Positions 17,223 to 24,885 of a DNA stretch of 64,000 bases are shown one piece after another. The notes beneath the pieces were generated by a model that did no database searches, was not told the origin of the DNA, and saw only the letters and a program-made list of their open reading frames with translations. The stretch comes from Streptosporangium lutulentum (GTDB lineage Bacteria; Actinomycetota; Actinomycetes; Streptosporangiales; Streptosporangiaceae). Location: contig NZ_JAUSQU010000001.1 in NCBI RefSeq assembly GCF_030811455.1, positions 6,510,001 to 6,574,000 on the forward strand, written 5' to 3'. The translations under genes were made by a program, and so were the position numbers. Within the stretch, counting starts at the first letter, position 1. The number at the start of each line of letters is the position of its first letter.

Positions 17223-19454
17223 TCATCTCAGGCCGGCGTCCAGGGCGGTGGTCAGGGAGCCGGGGTCACCGGACATCTCCCAGATCATCGCGCCGAGCAG
17301 GCCCTTGCTCTTCAGCCAGGCGGTCTTGCGCGCGATCGACCACGCGTCGTCGAAGCTCCACCACTGGCCGCCGTCGCCGGTGAAGCAGTAGGTCGCCACC
17401 GCCTGTTCGTCGTGCCGCACGGTGCATCCCGGCACGCCTGCCACCAGGTTGGCGTAGCCGCGGGTGCCGGCCTCGTCCGGGAACTGGCCCGTCGCGGCGC
17501 CGGTGGCCGACTGCCACTCCCCGGACTTGCCGCCGTCGGCGACGCCCTGCCAGCCGCGGCCGTAGTACGCGAGACCGATGGTGATCTTGCGGGGGTTCAC
17601 CCCGGCCCGCAGGTAGGTGTCGACCGCGTTCTCGACGCTGAAGTGGAAGGGGTAGGGGTCGTCGGCGTCCGCGTACAGGTTGGCCTGGTGGCCCGCCCGG
17701 TTCGGCTCCCACGAGTTGTCGCTGCCCGAGCCGTGGAAGTCGTAGCCCTGGACGTTGAAGATGTCCAGCGACTTGGCGACCTCGGGCAGGTCCCAGCCCG
17801 CGGAGATCTTCGCCGGGTCGGCCGGGGTGAAGGCGGTGAGCTGGTAGCGCTTGCCGGTCTCCTCGGTCAGCGCGTCGAGCTGCCTGCGGAACTCGGCGAT
17901 CAGCAGCGTGTTGTTCGCCTTGTCGTTCGGGCCGATGTGGTTGCCCGGGTGGCCCTCCGCGCCCGGCCACTCCCAGTCGAGGTCGATGCCGTCGAAGATC
18001 CCGGCGGCGCTGCCCGGCCCGCCCGCGGCGTTGTACAGCGGCAGGTTTCCCTTGATGTACGTGTCGATGCAGGAACTCACGAACTTGCGCCGGGACGCGT
18101 CGGTGGCCGCCACGTCGGAGAAGTACTTCGAGTAGGTCCAGCCCCCGAGCGAGATCAGCACCTTCAGGTTCGGGTACTTCGCCTTGAGCTTGCGGAGCTG
18201 GTTGTAGTTGCCGCGCAGTTTCTCCCAGCCGGTGTCGGCGACGCCGTCCACCGACTGCGAGGCGCTCATCGGCCTGGCGTAGTCGGCGTCCGCGTCGCCC
18301 GAGCCGTCGCCCTGGTTCGGGTCCTGGGGGTTCGGGGTGGTGCCCTTGGTGACGCCCTGGAGACAGGTCAGATTGACCGGGTCGATGTTGCCGAAGGCGT
18401 AGTTGAGGTGGGTCAGCTTCGCCGCGGCGCCGGTCGTGTCGAGGTTGCGCACGAAGTACTGCCGGCCGTAGATGCCCCACTGCACGAAGTAGCCGATCCT
18501 GGCGTACCCGCTGCCGATGATGTCGCCGGTGGTCACCCTCAGCGCGTCGCCGGGCGCCGAGACGTTGTCGTACAGGTCGCGCGCCCGCACCGTGAAGGTG
18601 TATTCGGTGGACGGTGACAGCCCGTTCACCGTGGCCGAGGTGCCGGGCACGGTCGTCTTCAGGGTCGTCCCGGCGTAGACGTCGTAGCCGGCGATGCCCC
18701 TGTTGTCGGTCGACGCGTCCCAGACGAGCGAGACGCTCGACGAGGTCTTGCCGGTGCTGCGCAGGTTCGCCGGCGCGGTCGGCGCCTGGGTGTCGTCACC
18801 GGCGTTGTTGGTCGTCACCCTGAGCGGGGCGGAGGCCGGGGACAGGGTCCCCTTGCGGTCCTTGGCCCTGACGGTGAACGTGTATCCGGTGTTCGAGGTC
18901 AGGCCGGTGACGGTGACGCTCGTGCCGGTGACCGTCGTGACGAGGTCGGCGCCGTTGTAGACCTGGTAGCCGACGATCGGGAGGCTTCCCGCGGTCGCGG
19001 CGTCCCACGCCAGCGACACCGTCCTGGTGGTCTTGACCGTGGAACGCAGGTTCCCGGGGGCGGTGGGCGGCGAGTCCGCCGCGCCGTCGCACCGCACGTC
19101 GTTGATCCGGCAGTTCGCGGGCTCGGCGGACGCGCTGAGCGTGAACGCGGGGCTGTAGGGCTCGGTGGTCCCGCGCGCCGCCACCGTCGTGTTGTAGTGG
19201 GCCGGGCTGAGCGTGACCTGGCGTCCGTTCTGGCTGAGCGAGCCGTTCTGGGCGTTGCTCGCGGTGACCCCGGCCGGCAGGTCGAACTGGATGGACCAGC
19301 CGGTGACCGGGGTGGCTCCGGGGTTGCTCACCACGAACCTGCCCTGGACCCCGGTGAGGGTGAAGGCCGCAGTCAGGCGGACGGCGGCGCCGGCCGGAAC
19401 GGTCATGGCCATCACCATGGCGATGAGCAGCAGTACAGAGGCTGATCGGCGCAT
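17223..19454 (-). CDS. Secreted modular GH18 chitinase (CBM2-like, two FnIII, GH18)
   Basis: This 743-residue exoenzyme has a signal peptide ending near VPAGA-A. Residues of about 25-128 resemble a cellulose/chitin-binding CBM2 (GRFVVSNPGATPVTGWSIQF, NGSLSQNGRQVTLSP, and a Cys pair). Two fibronectin type III repeats follow (PPTAPGNLRSTVKTTRTVSL, about 133-215, and APTAPANLRSTGKTSSSVSL, about 227-310). The GH18 barrel spans about 325-740 with VLISLGGWTYSKYFS and the catalytic DxxDxDxE motif DGIDLDWEWP, with proton-donor Glu495, and the terminal WSFDDAWSIARKTAWLKSKG and GAMIWEMSGD. It would degrade chitin to chito-oligosaccharides; nagA at 39 kb serves the catabolic end. A palindrome immediately upstream suggests regulation. 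Confidence 0.93.
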   Translation of the reverse strand: MRRSASVLLLIAMVMAMTVPAGAAVRLTAAFTLTGVQGRFVVSNPGATPVTGWSIQFDLPAGVTASNAQNGSLSQNGRQVTLSPAHYNTTVAARGTTEPYSPAFTLSASAEPANCRINDVRCDGAADSPPTAPGNLRSTVKTTRTVSLAWDAATAGSLPIVGYQVYNGADLVTTVTGTSVTVTGLTSNTGYTFTVRAKDRKGTLSPASAPLRVTTNNAGDDTQAPTAPANLRSTGKTSSSVSLVWDASTDNRGIAGYDVYAGTTLKTTVPGTSATVNGLSPSTEYTFTVRARDLYDNVSAPGDALRVTTGDIIGSGYARIGYFVQWGIYGRQYFVRNLDTTGAAAKLTHLNYAFGNIDPVNLTCLQGVTKGTTPNPQDPNQGDGSGDADADYARPMSASQSVDGVADTGWEKLRGNYNQLRKLKAKYPNLKVLISLGGWTYSKYFSDVAATDASRRKFVSSCIDTYIKGNLPLYNAAGGPGSAAGIFDGIDLDWEWPGAEGHPGNHIGPNDKANNTLLIAEFRRQLDALTEETGKRYQLTAFTPADPAKISAGWDLPEVAKSLDIFNVQGYDFHGSGSDNSWEPNRAGHQANLYADADDPYPFHFSVENAVDTYLRAGVNPRKITIGLAYYGRGWQGVADGGKSGEWQSATGAATGQFPDEAGTRGYANLVAGVPGCTVRHDEQAVATYCFTGDGGQWWSFDDAWSIARKTAWLKSKGLLGAMIWEMSGDPGSLTTALDAGLR

Positions 19455-19464
19455 GCGGACACTC

Positions 19465-19488
19465 TTTCCTAAAGGAAAGTTTCCTAAT
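19465..19488 (-). promoter_or_regulatory. AGGAAA-TTTCCT palindrome upstream of the chitinase
   Basis: AGGAAA-G-TTTCCT (19473-19485) is a perfect 13-base palindrome. It is flanked by a repeated TTTCCTAA (19465-19472 and 19481-19488). It lies 19-31 bases upstream of the chitinase ATG and touches its AGGAAAGAG ribosome site. Similar TTAGGAAA/TTTCCTAA elements occur before polysaccharide-degradation genes of actinomycetes, where ROK-family repressors are candidates; that link is from memory and needs testing. Confidence 0.6.
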
Positions 19489-19813
19489 AATTATGCGGAT
19501 CGTAACCCGGTTCCTGACCCCTGCAAGACCCAAAACGACTCGCCGCGCACCGGACGCCCTCGCGGCCGCCGCCCACCCCATCGGCCCCTTGAAGAGTGGC
19601 GTCCGTTGGCCGCCGCTCCTCGCGACGGCGCCCCACGCGATTGCCGTGCCCCGCCCGACCCGCCGCGGGCTCGAACCCGGTGACTTCGCCCCGGCCCCTT
19701 CGGGACCGCCCTCAATGCCGCCGGCCTTCCCTGCCCGCACCTTTCCTGAACCTGTAATAAATCCGGCGTTCCGGACATGAGATGGATGTCAACCGCTCAA
19801 GTGAGGAGATCGG
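19489..19813. other. Non-coding gap between divergent chitinase and sigma factor genes
   Basis: No supported gene is present in this stretch. It must hold promoters for the chitinase (minus) and the sigma factor (plus). A sequence near 19668-19690 resembles a tRNA T-arm but no cloverleaf can be built around it. Confidence 0.6.
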
Positions 19814-20356
19814 ATGGGAAGGGATCCCGAGAGCCGGTTCGTGGAGGTCTACGAATCCGCCTACGGCCCCATACTCGGGTACGCCCTGCGCCGTTGCCCC
19901 GATCCTGACGACGCCGCCGACGTGGTGGCCGAGACGTTCATGATCGCGTGGCGGCGGATCGACGAGGTTCCTCTCGGGGACGACGCCAGGCTGTGGCTGT
20001 TCGGCGTGGCCCGGCGGGTGCTGGCCAACCACCGGCGCGGTGAGCGGCGGCACGAGCAGCGGACGGCGGCGCTGTGCGAGCAACTGGCCGCCTCACCCGT
20101 GCTCGGTGAGCCGTCCGCCGAAGACTACTCACAGGTCGGAAAGGTCTTGCGGGGCCTGTCGGACGACGACAGGGAACTGCTGACCCTCGTCGCATGGGAG
20201 AGCCTCGGAACGCGGGAGATCGCCCGTGTACTCGGCATCTCCCGCAACGCCGTGGCCGTCAGGCTGTACCGCGCCCGCAGGCGCTTCGCCCGCGACCTGG
20301 CCAAGGCCGGGATCAACTGTTCGGGCTCCGTCGTCATCGAAGGGAACACGCTGTGA
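19814..20356 (+). CDS. ECF RNA polymerase sigma factor
   Basis: This 180-residue sigma-70 family protein has only regions 2 and 4. Region 2 contains RFVEVYESAYGPILGYALRR and DAADVVAETFMIAWRRIDEV (the DxxxEVF-like 2.2-2.4 part). Region 4 contains LLTLVAWESLGTREIARVLG and ISRNAVAVRLYRARRRFARD. AGTGAGGAGATCGG precedes the ATG. The last four bases overlap the GTG of the following membrane protein, typical for a sigma factor and its controlling partner. Family: SigE-like ECF group common in actinomycetes. Confidence 0.92.
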   Translation: MGRDPESRFVEVYESAYGPILGYALRRCPDPDDAADVVAETFMIAWRRIDEVPLGDDARLWLFGVARRVLANHRRGERRHEQRTAALCEQLAASPVLGEPSAEDYSQVGKVLRGLSDDDRELLTLVAWESLGTREIARVLGISRNAVAVRLYRARRRFARDLAKAGINCSGSVVIEGNTL

Positions 20357-21225
20357 ACATCGCCGACCTCGCGCGGGTGCGCAACGAGGACGTGGCCAGG
20401 GACCCGGCCGGGCAGGCCTCGGGCGCCGGCGCGCGCGCCCTGATGGACTCGATCATGTCGGAGGAGCGGGAACCGGCAGGGCGTCCGCGCCGGCACCTAC
20501 CGGCCCGGCGCGGACTGGTGCTGGGTGCGGCGGCCGTCGGACTGGCGGCCGCCCTGGCCATCGGTGTCGGACTGCCCCGGAACGGCCCTGTCACCGAGTA
20601 CGCCAACGCGGCCGTCTCGCTGAAGAGGACCGCCGACTACCTCACCATCACCGTCAACGACCCCGACGCCGACGCGAAGTCCTTCTCCGAGGCGTTCCGG
20701 GCCGTCGGACTGGACGCCACCGTGGACAAGATCCCCGTGCCGCCGCAGATGGTGGGCAAGATGTTCGGCCCCTACCTGGCCGGTGACTTCCCGCCGGGCA
20801 CGGGGGTGACGTACAAGCCGCAGCACGCCTGCGGATCGGCGTGGTGCGGGGAGGTCGTCGTCCCGGCGGCCTACACAGGGAAGATCACCTTGAGCATCGG
20901 CCGCGAGGCGGCGCCCGGCGAACCCTACGCCGGACTGTTCACCGTCAACGAAAGCGCTGCTGACTTCACCTCCGTGGACGGCTATCCGGTGCGCGGCAAG
21001 ACGGTCGCGGAGGTCAGGACCGAACTGGCCCGGCGCGGACTGAAGATCCGATATGTCTTGATGCAGACCAACCCCGACGGCAGCGGTTCCGGGACACCTG
21101 TCACGCCGGACCGGATCAGGGACGACTACATCGTCACGATGGCCATGCCCTACAGCTCCGACACCGTGCGGCTCCACGCCGGCCCGGACTCCGACCCGCT
21201 CGTCCGCGAATCCCGCGGGGACTAG
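20353..21225 (+). CDS. Membrane protein coupled to the ECF sigma factor, PASTA-like C-terminus
   Basis: The GTG at 20353 overlaps the sigma factor stop and gives 290 residues. The first 50 residues are soluble (DLARVRNEDVARDPAGQASG, ALMDSIMSEE). A single membrane segment follows (GLVLGAAAVGLAAALAIGVG, about residues 56-76), and then about 210 extracytoplasmic residues. The segment VRGKTVAEVRTELARRGLKI near the C-terminus resembles a PASTA repeat, a fold used to sense cell-wall material or muropeptides. It has no zinc-binding anti-sigma HxxxCxxC motif. By position it is a candidate regulator or sensor of the sigma factor; this is inference. Confidence 0.7.
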   Translation: MNIADLARVRNEDVARDPAGQASGAGARALMDSIMSEEREPAGRPRRHLPARRGLVLGAAAVGLAAALAIGVGLPRNGPVTEYANAAVSLKRTADYLTITVNDPDADAKSFSEAFRAVGLDATVDKIPVPPQMVGKMFGPYLAGDFPPGTGVTYKPQHACGSAWCGEVVVPAAYTGKITLSIGREAAPGEPYAGLFTVNESAADFTSVDGYPVRGKTVAEVRTELARRGLKIRYVLMQTNPDGSGSGTPVTPDRIRDDYIVTMAMPYSSDTVRLHAGPDSDPLVRESRGD

Positions 21226-21239
21226 GAACGCCACGACCC

Positions 21240-21266
21240 CCGGTTCCCGGATCCGCCGGGAACCGG
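21240..21266. terminator. Bidirectional terminator between sigma operon and gvp operon
   Basis: CCGGTTCCCGG (21240-21250) pairs with CCGGGAACCGG (21256-21266) around a five-base loop. The flanking genes converge here, so one hairpin can end both transcripts. Confidence 0.8.
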
Positions 21267-21283
21267 CTCGCCGGAGACCGTGC

Positions 21284-21655
21284 TCAGTCGGACGGCAGGA
21301 GGGTGCCGAGCGGTCCGAGGTCGAGGTTGAGGTCGGACGGAGACAGGCCGAACCGCTCGCACAGCTCGGTCATGGCGTCCTCCAGGCGCATCAGCGTCAC
21401 GCCCAGTGTCTCGATCTGCTCGTCGGACAGGTCACCCTGGTCCATCCGCCGCACGCACTGGCGCTCCACCAGTTGGCGCACGAGCTCCACCAGGGTCAGC
21501 ACGAGGCGGGACAGATCGCGCTCGGCCGTCTCCGGGTCGGTTCCGAGGCGCCATCGGTTCGGCCGCTCCGCTTCCTCCGGCGACTCGGCGATCTCCACGG
21601 CCTCCTTCAGCGGCCCCGCGATCCGCACGGTCGGCTCACCCCCAGGGCGGCGCAT
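21284..21655 (-). CDS. gvpK: Gas vesicle protein GvpK
   Basis: This 123-residue protein carries the GvpK core: ERDLSRLVLTLVELVRQLVE, RQCVRRMDQGDLSDEQIETL and LGVTLMRLEDAMTELCERFG, ending SDLNLDLGPLGTLL. GvpK is a conserved accessory protein required for gas vesicle formation in archaea and bacteria, probably at nucleation. The ATG at 21655 lies inside the end of gvpS (20-base overlap), showing coupling. It is the last gene of the gvp operon, followed by a hairpin. Confidence 0.95.
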   Translation of the reverse strand: MRRPGGEPTVRIAGPLKEAVEIAESPEEAERPNRWRLGTDPETAERDLSRLVLTLVELVRQLVERQCVRRMDQGDLSDEQIETLGVTLMRLEDAMTELCERFGLSPSDLNLDLGPLGTLLPSD

Positions 21656-21881
21656 GCCGGTCTCCCTGGTCCGCCACGTCGGACTCCTCCCGCACAGACA
21701 TGATCAGCGCGCGCAGGGAGATGCGCACGAGGTCGATGTCGGCGATGGACAGGACGATGTCGCCGTTGACGACGACTCCGCCCGCCAGCAGCCGATCCAG
21801 CAGGTCGACGAGGGCCACCCGCTCGGCGGGAAGGCGGCCCTCCGCGGCCAGCGCGGAACCCCGCGGGGCGTCATACGTCAC
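21636..21881 (-). CDS. gvpS: Gas vesicle protein GvpS (GvpA family)
   Basis: The GTG at 21881 gives 81 residues and overlaps the end of gvpL. The sequence RVALVDLLDRLLAGGVVVNG and DIVLSIADIDLVRISLRALI is the GvpA/J/M/S fold: helix 1, beta hairpin, helix 2. Unlike GvpA it has a short variable tail (REESDVADQGDRHAPPWG). GvpS/GvpM-type proteins are minor structural or nucleation components. Confidence 0.92.
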   Translation of the reverse strand: MTYDAPRGSALAAEGRLPAERVALVDLLDRLLAGGVVVNGDIVLSIADIDLVRISLRALIMSVREESDVADQGDRHAPPWG

Positions 21882-22692
21882 CGGAAACCTCCAGATCGGC
21901 TCTGTCGAACTCCAGGGCGATGAACGAATAGGGCGCCCACGGGCCGGTGAGTTCCAGGTCGACGTCCTGCCCGCGGAGGGCGTCCAGGGCGGCCGCGAAC
22001 TCCTCGCCCAGGCCCTCGTCGACGAGGTAGGCGCCGTTGAGCACCATCCACTCGTCGCGCCCGGACAGCTGCGGATCCTGAGGACGGTGAAGCCGGCTCG
22101 CGGCGGCGACGGCCGACAGCGCCGCGTGGATGTGCTCGGCCCGTGCCGTCGCCTGGCGCCATCTCTGCTCGCGGTTGCGCAGGCTCGCCTGACGGCGTTT
22201 GAGGTAGGCCGTCCCGGGCCTGCCCGTCCCCGCGGCGCTCTCGCCGCCGCCGTCACCGCCGCCCTCCCCGGCGGGCGCGGACGCGGAGGTGGCGGGATCC
22301 ACATACGCCTTCACCCCCCACTCCCTCCGCCCGGCCACGTGGGAGAGCACCTCCACGAAGTCGTCGTGCCACCGTTCCAGCAGGTCGCGCACCTGTTCCT
22401 CGCTCCTGTACACGGTCGCGAGGCGGACCGGGGCCGTCGCGACGGTCTCCGCCACCGCCTCCACGACGCGGTGGTGCGCACGGGCCATCGCGCCGACCCA
22501 GTCCAGGTCCTCCAGGGAACGGCGGAGCGGCTCCTCCCCGAACTCCTCCAGCGACACGGTGCTCACGTACGCGACGAGACCGGCGTGCGTGATCTCGTGC
22601 ACGGGCGTCCCGGCCACACCCGCCAGATCCACCGGGCCGGTGTGTCCCCCGTCGCGCGCGACCGCGTAGACGTACGTACCCGAGTCAGTCAC
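21871..22692 (-). CDS. gvpL: Gas vesicle protein GvpL (GvpF/L family)
   Basis: The GTG at 22692 is chosen because the family starts TGTYVYAVAR-like (here VTDSGTYVYAVARDGGHTGP). The product has 273 residues. It shows the GvpF/L layout: N-terminal ferredoxin-like domain with THAGLVAYVSTVSLEEFGEE, then HHRVVEAVAETVATAPVRLA and a helical C-terminal domain including YLKRRQASLRNREQRWRQAT and VLNGAYLVDEGLGEEFAAAL, ending LTGPWAPYSFIALEF. An insert at about residues 134-158 is Gly/Ala/Ser-rich. GvpF and GvpL bind GvpA before assembly. Confidence 0.95.
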   Translation of the reverse strand: MTDSGTYVYAVARDGGHTGPVDLAGVAGTPVHEITHAGLVAYVSTVSLEEFGEEPLRRSLEDLDWVGAMARAHHRVVEAVAETVATAPVRLATVYRSEEQVRDLLERWHDDFVEVLSHVAGRREWGVKAYVDPATSASAPAGEGGGDGGGESAAGTGRPGTAYLKRRQASLRNREQRWRQATARAEHIHAALSAVAAASRLHRPQDPQLSGRDEWMVLNGAYLVDEGLGEEFAAALDALRGQDVDLELTGPWAPYSFIALEFDRADLEVSGDV

Positions 22693-23137
22693 GGTGGCTC
22701 TCCGATCCGGACGACCGTCTCCTTCCGCGTTCCTCCCCCGCGTCAAGGGATCGGTACTCCCTGTGGTCTCCCCGTACGGCGCGCTCCTCCTCCACGGCGT
22801 CGTCTCCCTCCACGGTGGCCAGCCGGCGCCGGAGCCGGCGGTTCTCCTCGATCAGATCCTTGTTCTTGGAGGTGAGCCACGGATCGTGCTCCCACCAGTC
22901 GATGCCGAGTTCCCGTGCGGTGTCCACCGAGGCGATCACCAGCCGCAACTTGATGGTCAGCAGCTCGATGTCCAGCAGGTTCACGCGGATGTCTCCCGCG
23001 ATCACCACGCCCCTGTCGAGCACTCTCTCCAGGATGTCGCCAAGGCTCGACGCCCCTCCCGATCTCTGTCCCGCGGATCCTCCCCCGCCGTAGACCGGGG
23101 AGGAGCCGGCAGAACCGAACCGCGCTGGATTGGTCAT
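22685..23137 (-). CDS. gvpJ: Gas vesicle protein GvpJ (GvpA family with charged tail)
   Basis: From the ATG at 23137 the product has 150 residues. Residues of about 35-85 are the GvpA-type core (LGDILERVLDRGVVIAGDIR, VNLLDIELLTIKLRLVIASV). A long tail follows: WWEHDPWLTSKNKDLIEENR, then RRLRRRLATVEGDDAVEEER and an Arg/Ser/Glu-rich end. The tail has heptad spacing over about 25 residues and could form a coiled coil. A Gly/Ser-rich leader precedes the core. It starts two bases before the stop of gvpO and overlaps gvpL by eight bases. Confidence 0.92.
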   Translation of the reverse strand: MTNPARFGSAGSSPVYGGGGSAGQRSGGASSLGDILERVLDRGVVIAGDIRVNLLDIELLTIKLRLVIASVDTARELGIDWWEHDPWLTSKNKDLIEENRRLRRRLATVEGDDAVEEERAVRGDHREYRSLDAGEERGRRRSSGSESHRD

Positions 23138-23138
23138 C

Positions 23139-23555
23139 TCACGACGCCTCACTGCTGTCGCCTCTGCCGCGCCTGTAGCGCCGCAGCCTGCGGTATGACA
23201 GGAGGTCCCCCTCCATGTCCATCTCGGCCTCGTAGAGCGCCAGGATGTCGCCCGAGGACGGGACCCGGCGATCTTCGACGACCTCGACCTGGACCAGCCA
23301 GCCGTCTTCCGCCGGCTGTACCTGCGTGACCCCTTCGCTCGTCCTCCCGGTCAGAGCGGCGATATGACGCTGTCCGACCTCGCCGGCCGACATCGCCGAC
23401 AGGGCGCGGGACCGTTTCTTCCTCGGCGTCTCGTCCTCGTCTTCGTCCTCGTACTCATCCTCGTCGAAAGGCTCGTCGTCGATCTCCTCGTAGAGATCGT
23501 CGGAGACGTTCGCGCCGCTGGCGCGCTCATCCGTCGATCTGCGCTTGGCGGGCAC
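23139..23555 (-). CDS. gvpO: Gas vesicle protein GvpO
   Basis: This 138-residue protein has a very acidic N-terminal half (DDLYEEIDDEPFDEDEYEDE). The conserved GvpO domain follows (AAREHIAALTGR-like; here VGQRHIAALTGRTSEGVTQV and EDGWLVQVEVVEDRRVPSSG), then DILALYEAEMDMEGDLLSYR and an Arg-rich end. GvpO is typical of actinobacterial and haloarchaeal clusters. The GTG at 23555 has a GGGGGAGA site about 14 bases upstream. It is separated by four bases from the repeat protein gene upstream. Confidence 0.94.
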   Translation of the reverse strand: MPAKRRSTDERASGANVSDDLYEEIDDEPFDEDEYEDEDEDETPRKKRSRALSAMSAGEVGQRHIAALTGRTSEGVTQVQPAEDGWLVQVEVVEDRRVPSSGDILALYEAEMDMEGDLLSYRRLRRYRRGRGDSSEAS

Positions 23556-23559
23556 GAGA

Positions 23560-23826
23560 TCATCTCCCCCCTCGGCTTCCTTCCCGCACGATCACCTCGG
23601 CGGGTCCGGCCGAAACCCTCGCGATCACTCTGACGGGCCCGGCCGAAGCCCGAACGACCATCTCGGCAGGCCCGGCCGAGGTCCGCACGATCACCCTGGC
23701 GGGCTTGGCCGAGCCCCGCACGACCGCACCGGCGAACCCGGCCAGGGCCCGCATGATCACCTCGGCGGGCCCGGCGGAGTCTCGTACGACCACCTCTGTG
23801 GGCTCGGAGGAGTTCCGCATGGTCAC
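23560..23826 (-). CDS. Undecapeptide-repeat protein inside the gvp operon
   Basis: The GTG at 23826 overlaps the stop of gvpG (GTGA), and the frame of 88 residues ends four bases before gvpO. The whole protein is eight 11-residue units with no remainder: MTMRNSSEPTE, VVVRDSAGPAE, VIMRALAGFAG, AVVRGSAKPAR, VIVRTSAGPAE, MVVRASAGPVR, VIARVSAGPAE, VIVREGSRGGR. The consensus is V-I/V-V-R-x-S-A-G-P-A-E. The DNA units are 33 bp and diverged, with both silent and replacement changes, yet no stop occurs. I know of no standard gvp gene like this. The unit is too rich in Gly-Pro for a plain helix. It could be a structural partner of the vesicle wall, or a chance open array; the operon position favours a gene. 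Confidence 0.6.
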   Translation of the reverse strand: MTMRNSSEPTEVVVRDSAGPAEVIMRALAGFAGAVVRGSAKPARVIVRTSAGPAEMVVRASAGPVRVIARVSAGPAEVIVREGSRGGR

Positions 23827-24062
23827 CCTGGCGGGTCCGGCTGGTCGATCATCTGTCCGAGGATCTGCTCCACTTGCTGTTCGGCCTCCTCATCGGAGAT
23901 CTCGCCGCTCGCCCTGGCCTCCTCCACCGCGTCCAGATGACGCCGGACGGCGGCGGGGCTGCGGGTCTCAAGCTCGACCTGTTCCTGGATGAGCTCGGCG
24001 AGCCGGATCAGCCCGCGAATCGGCATGAACGGCAAGCCGATGGTCAGGTTCATCAGGTCCAC
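23823..24062 (-). CDS. gvpG: Gas vesicle protein GvpG
   Basis: This 79-residue protein contains the GvpG pattern LPFMPIRGLIRLAELIQEQV followed by AVRRHLDAVEEARASGEISD and EEAEQQVEQILGQMI, a helical hairpin. The GTG at 24062 has a GAGGGGGA site spaced correctly. It lies three bases after gvpF. GvpG is needed for vesicle assembly and interacts with GvpF/L in studied systems. The C-terminal stop overlaps the start of the repeat protein. Confidence 0.93.
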   Translation of the reverse strand: MDLMNLTIGLPFMPIRGLIRLAELIQEQVELETRSPAAVRRHLDAVEEARASGEISDEEAEQQVEQILGQMIDQPDPPG

Positions 24063-24065
24063 GGG

Positions 24066-24884
24066 TCATTCCCCCTCCTGCTCCTGCTGCGGCGTCATGA
24101 CGAAGTCGTACGCCGCCAGCGGGCCGATCAGGCGCAGGTCGACCCGCCCTTCCCATTGACCGGCGAACTCGTCCAGGGCCTGTTCGAGCTCGTCCTGCCG
24201 GCCGGTCTCCACGAGGACGGCCAGATGCACGGCGTCCTGCTCGTGGGTCGGCTCGCGAACGGCGATGGCGACGCACCGCGGAACGAGGGCCTCGATCATC
24301 GCCTGCGTGTCGGCGTCGCGCTTGGCCTCGACCGACTGGTTGATCACCTCTCCGAGCCGGATCCGCGCGTCCCACGTCGCGTCTTCCGGCTTACCGACGA
24401 TCTCCTCTCGCAGCCCCGCGGCCTCGCTGTTCTCCGCGAGCACCTCCGCGAGGATCGCCCGCTCGACGTAGCGGCCCTTGATGACGTATTCGGCCCGCCC
24501 CTCCAGCTCCTTCAGCCCGGCGAGGAACGCGTCGTGGTGCGGAGCCAGCAGCTCGTCGACCACCGATTCCTCACTGGCCATCACCGCTCCGAAGCGGAGC
24601 GGGAGCACGGGTACCTCGGCCGCCGCGGCGTCCAGCAGTTGCTGGTGCGCCTTGAGGTCCTGCGGCTTACCGAGCGGGCGGTTGGTGGCGACCTCGCTCA
24701 CCAGGGCGGCGATCTCGTTGTGCCGTATCAGCTTGACCTGCCCGGGCGGATCCCCCACCCCGCGGGCGTCGTCGATCTCGACGTCCACCGGCACGATCCC
24801 GTAGACGTAGGAGCCGGTGCTCACCGCGGACCGATCGGCCTGGTCGGTGCCCGCGGCCCTCGACCTTTCCGTAGAGCTGGACAT
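24066..24884 (-). CDS. gvpF: Gas vesicle protein GvpF (GvpF/L family)
   Basis: From the ATG at 24884, one base after the gvpA stop and with an AGGGGGGAGGA site, the product has 272 residues. It contains TGSYVYGIVPVDVEIDDARG, VKLIRHNEIAALVSEVATNR, VLPLRFGAVMASEESVVDEL and the C-terminal LDEFAGQWEGRVDLRLIGPL with AAYDFVM. These are the two conserved domains of GvpF/L. It is thought to chaperone GvpA and is found inside the gas-facing side in some systems. Confidence 0.95.
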   Translation of the reverse strand: MSSSTERSRAAGTDQADRSAVSTGSYVYGIVPVDVEIDDARGVGDPPGQVKLIRHNEIAALVSEVATNRPLGKPQDLKAHQQLLDAAAAEVPVLPLRFGAVMASEESVVDELLAPHHDAFLAGLKELEGRAEYVIKGRYVERAILAEVLAENSEAAGLREEIVGKPEDATWDARIRLGEVINQSVEAKRDADTQAMIEALVPRCVAIAVREPTHEQDAVHLAVLVETGRQDELEQALDEFAGQWEGRVDLRLIGPLAAYDFVMTPQQEQEGE

Positions 24885-24885
24885 C

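Noticed and set aside
19660-19700. tRNA-like T-arm (GGGTTCGAGCCC on the minus strand)
   Set aside because: No acceptor, D-arm or anticodon stem of correct spacing can be built around it.
23545-23940. Plus-strand open frame over the 33-bp repeats giving a His/Asp/Gly/Pro repeat
   Set aside because: It lies antisense to gvpG and the repeat protein, has no ribosome site and runs against the operon.
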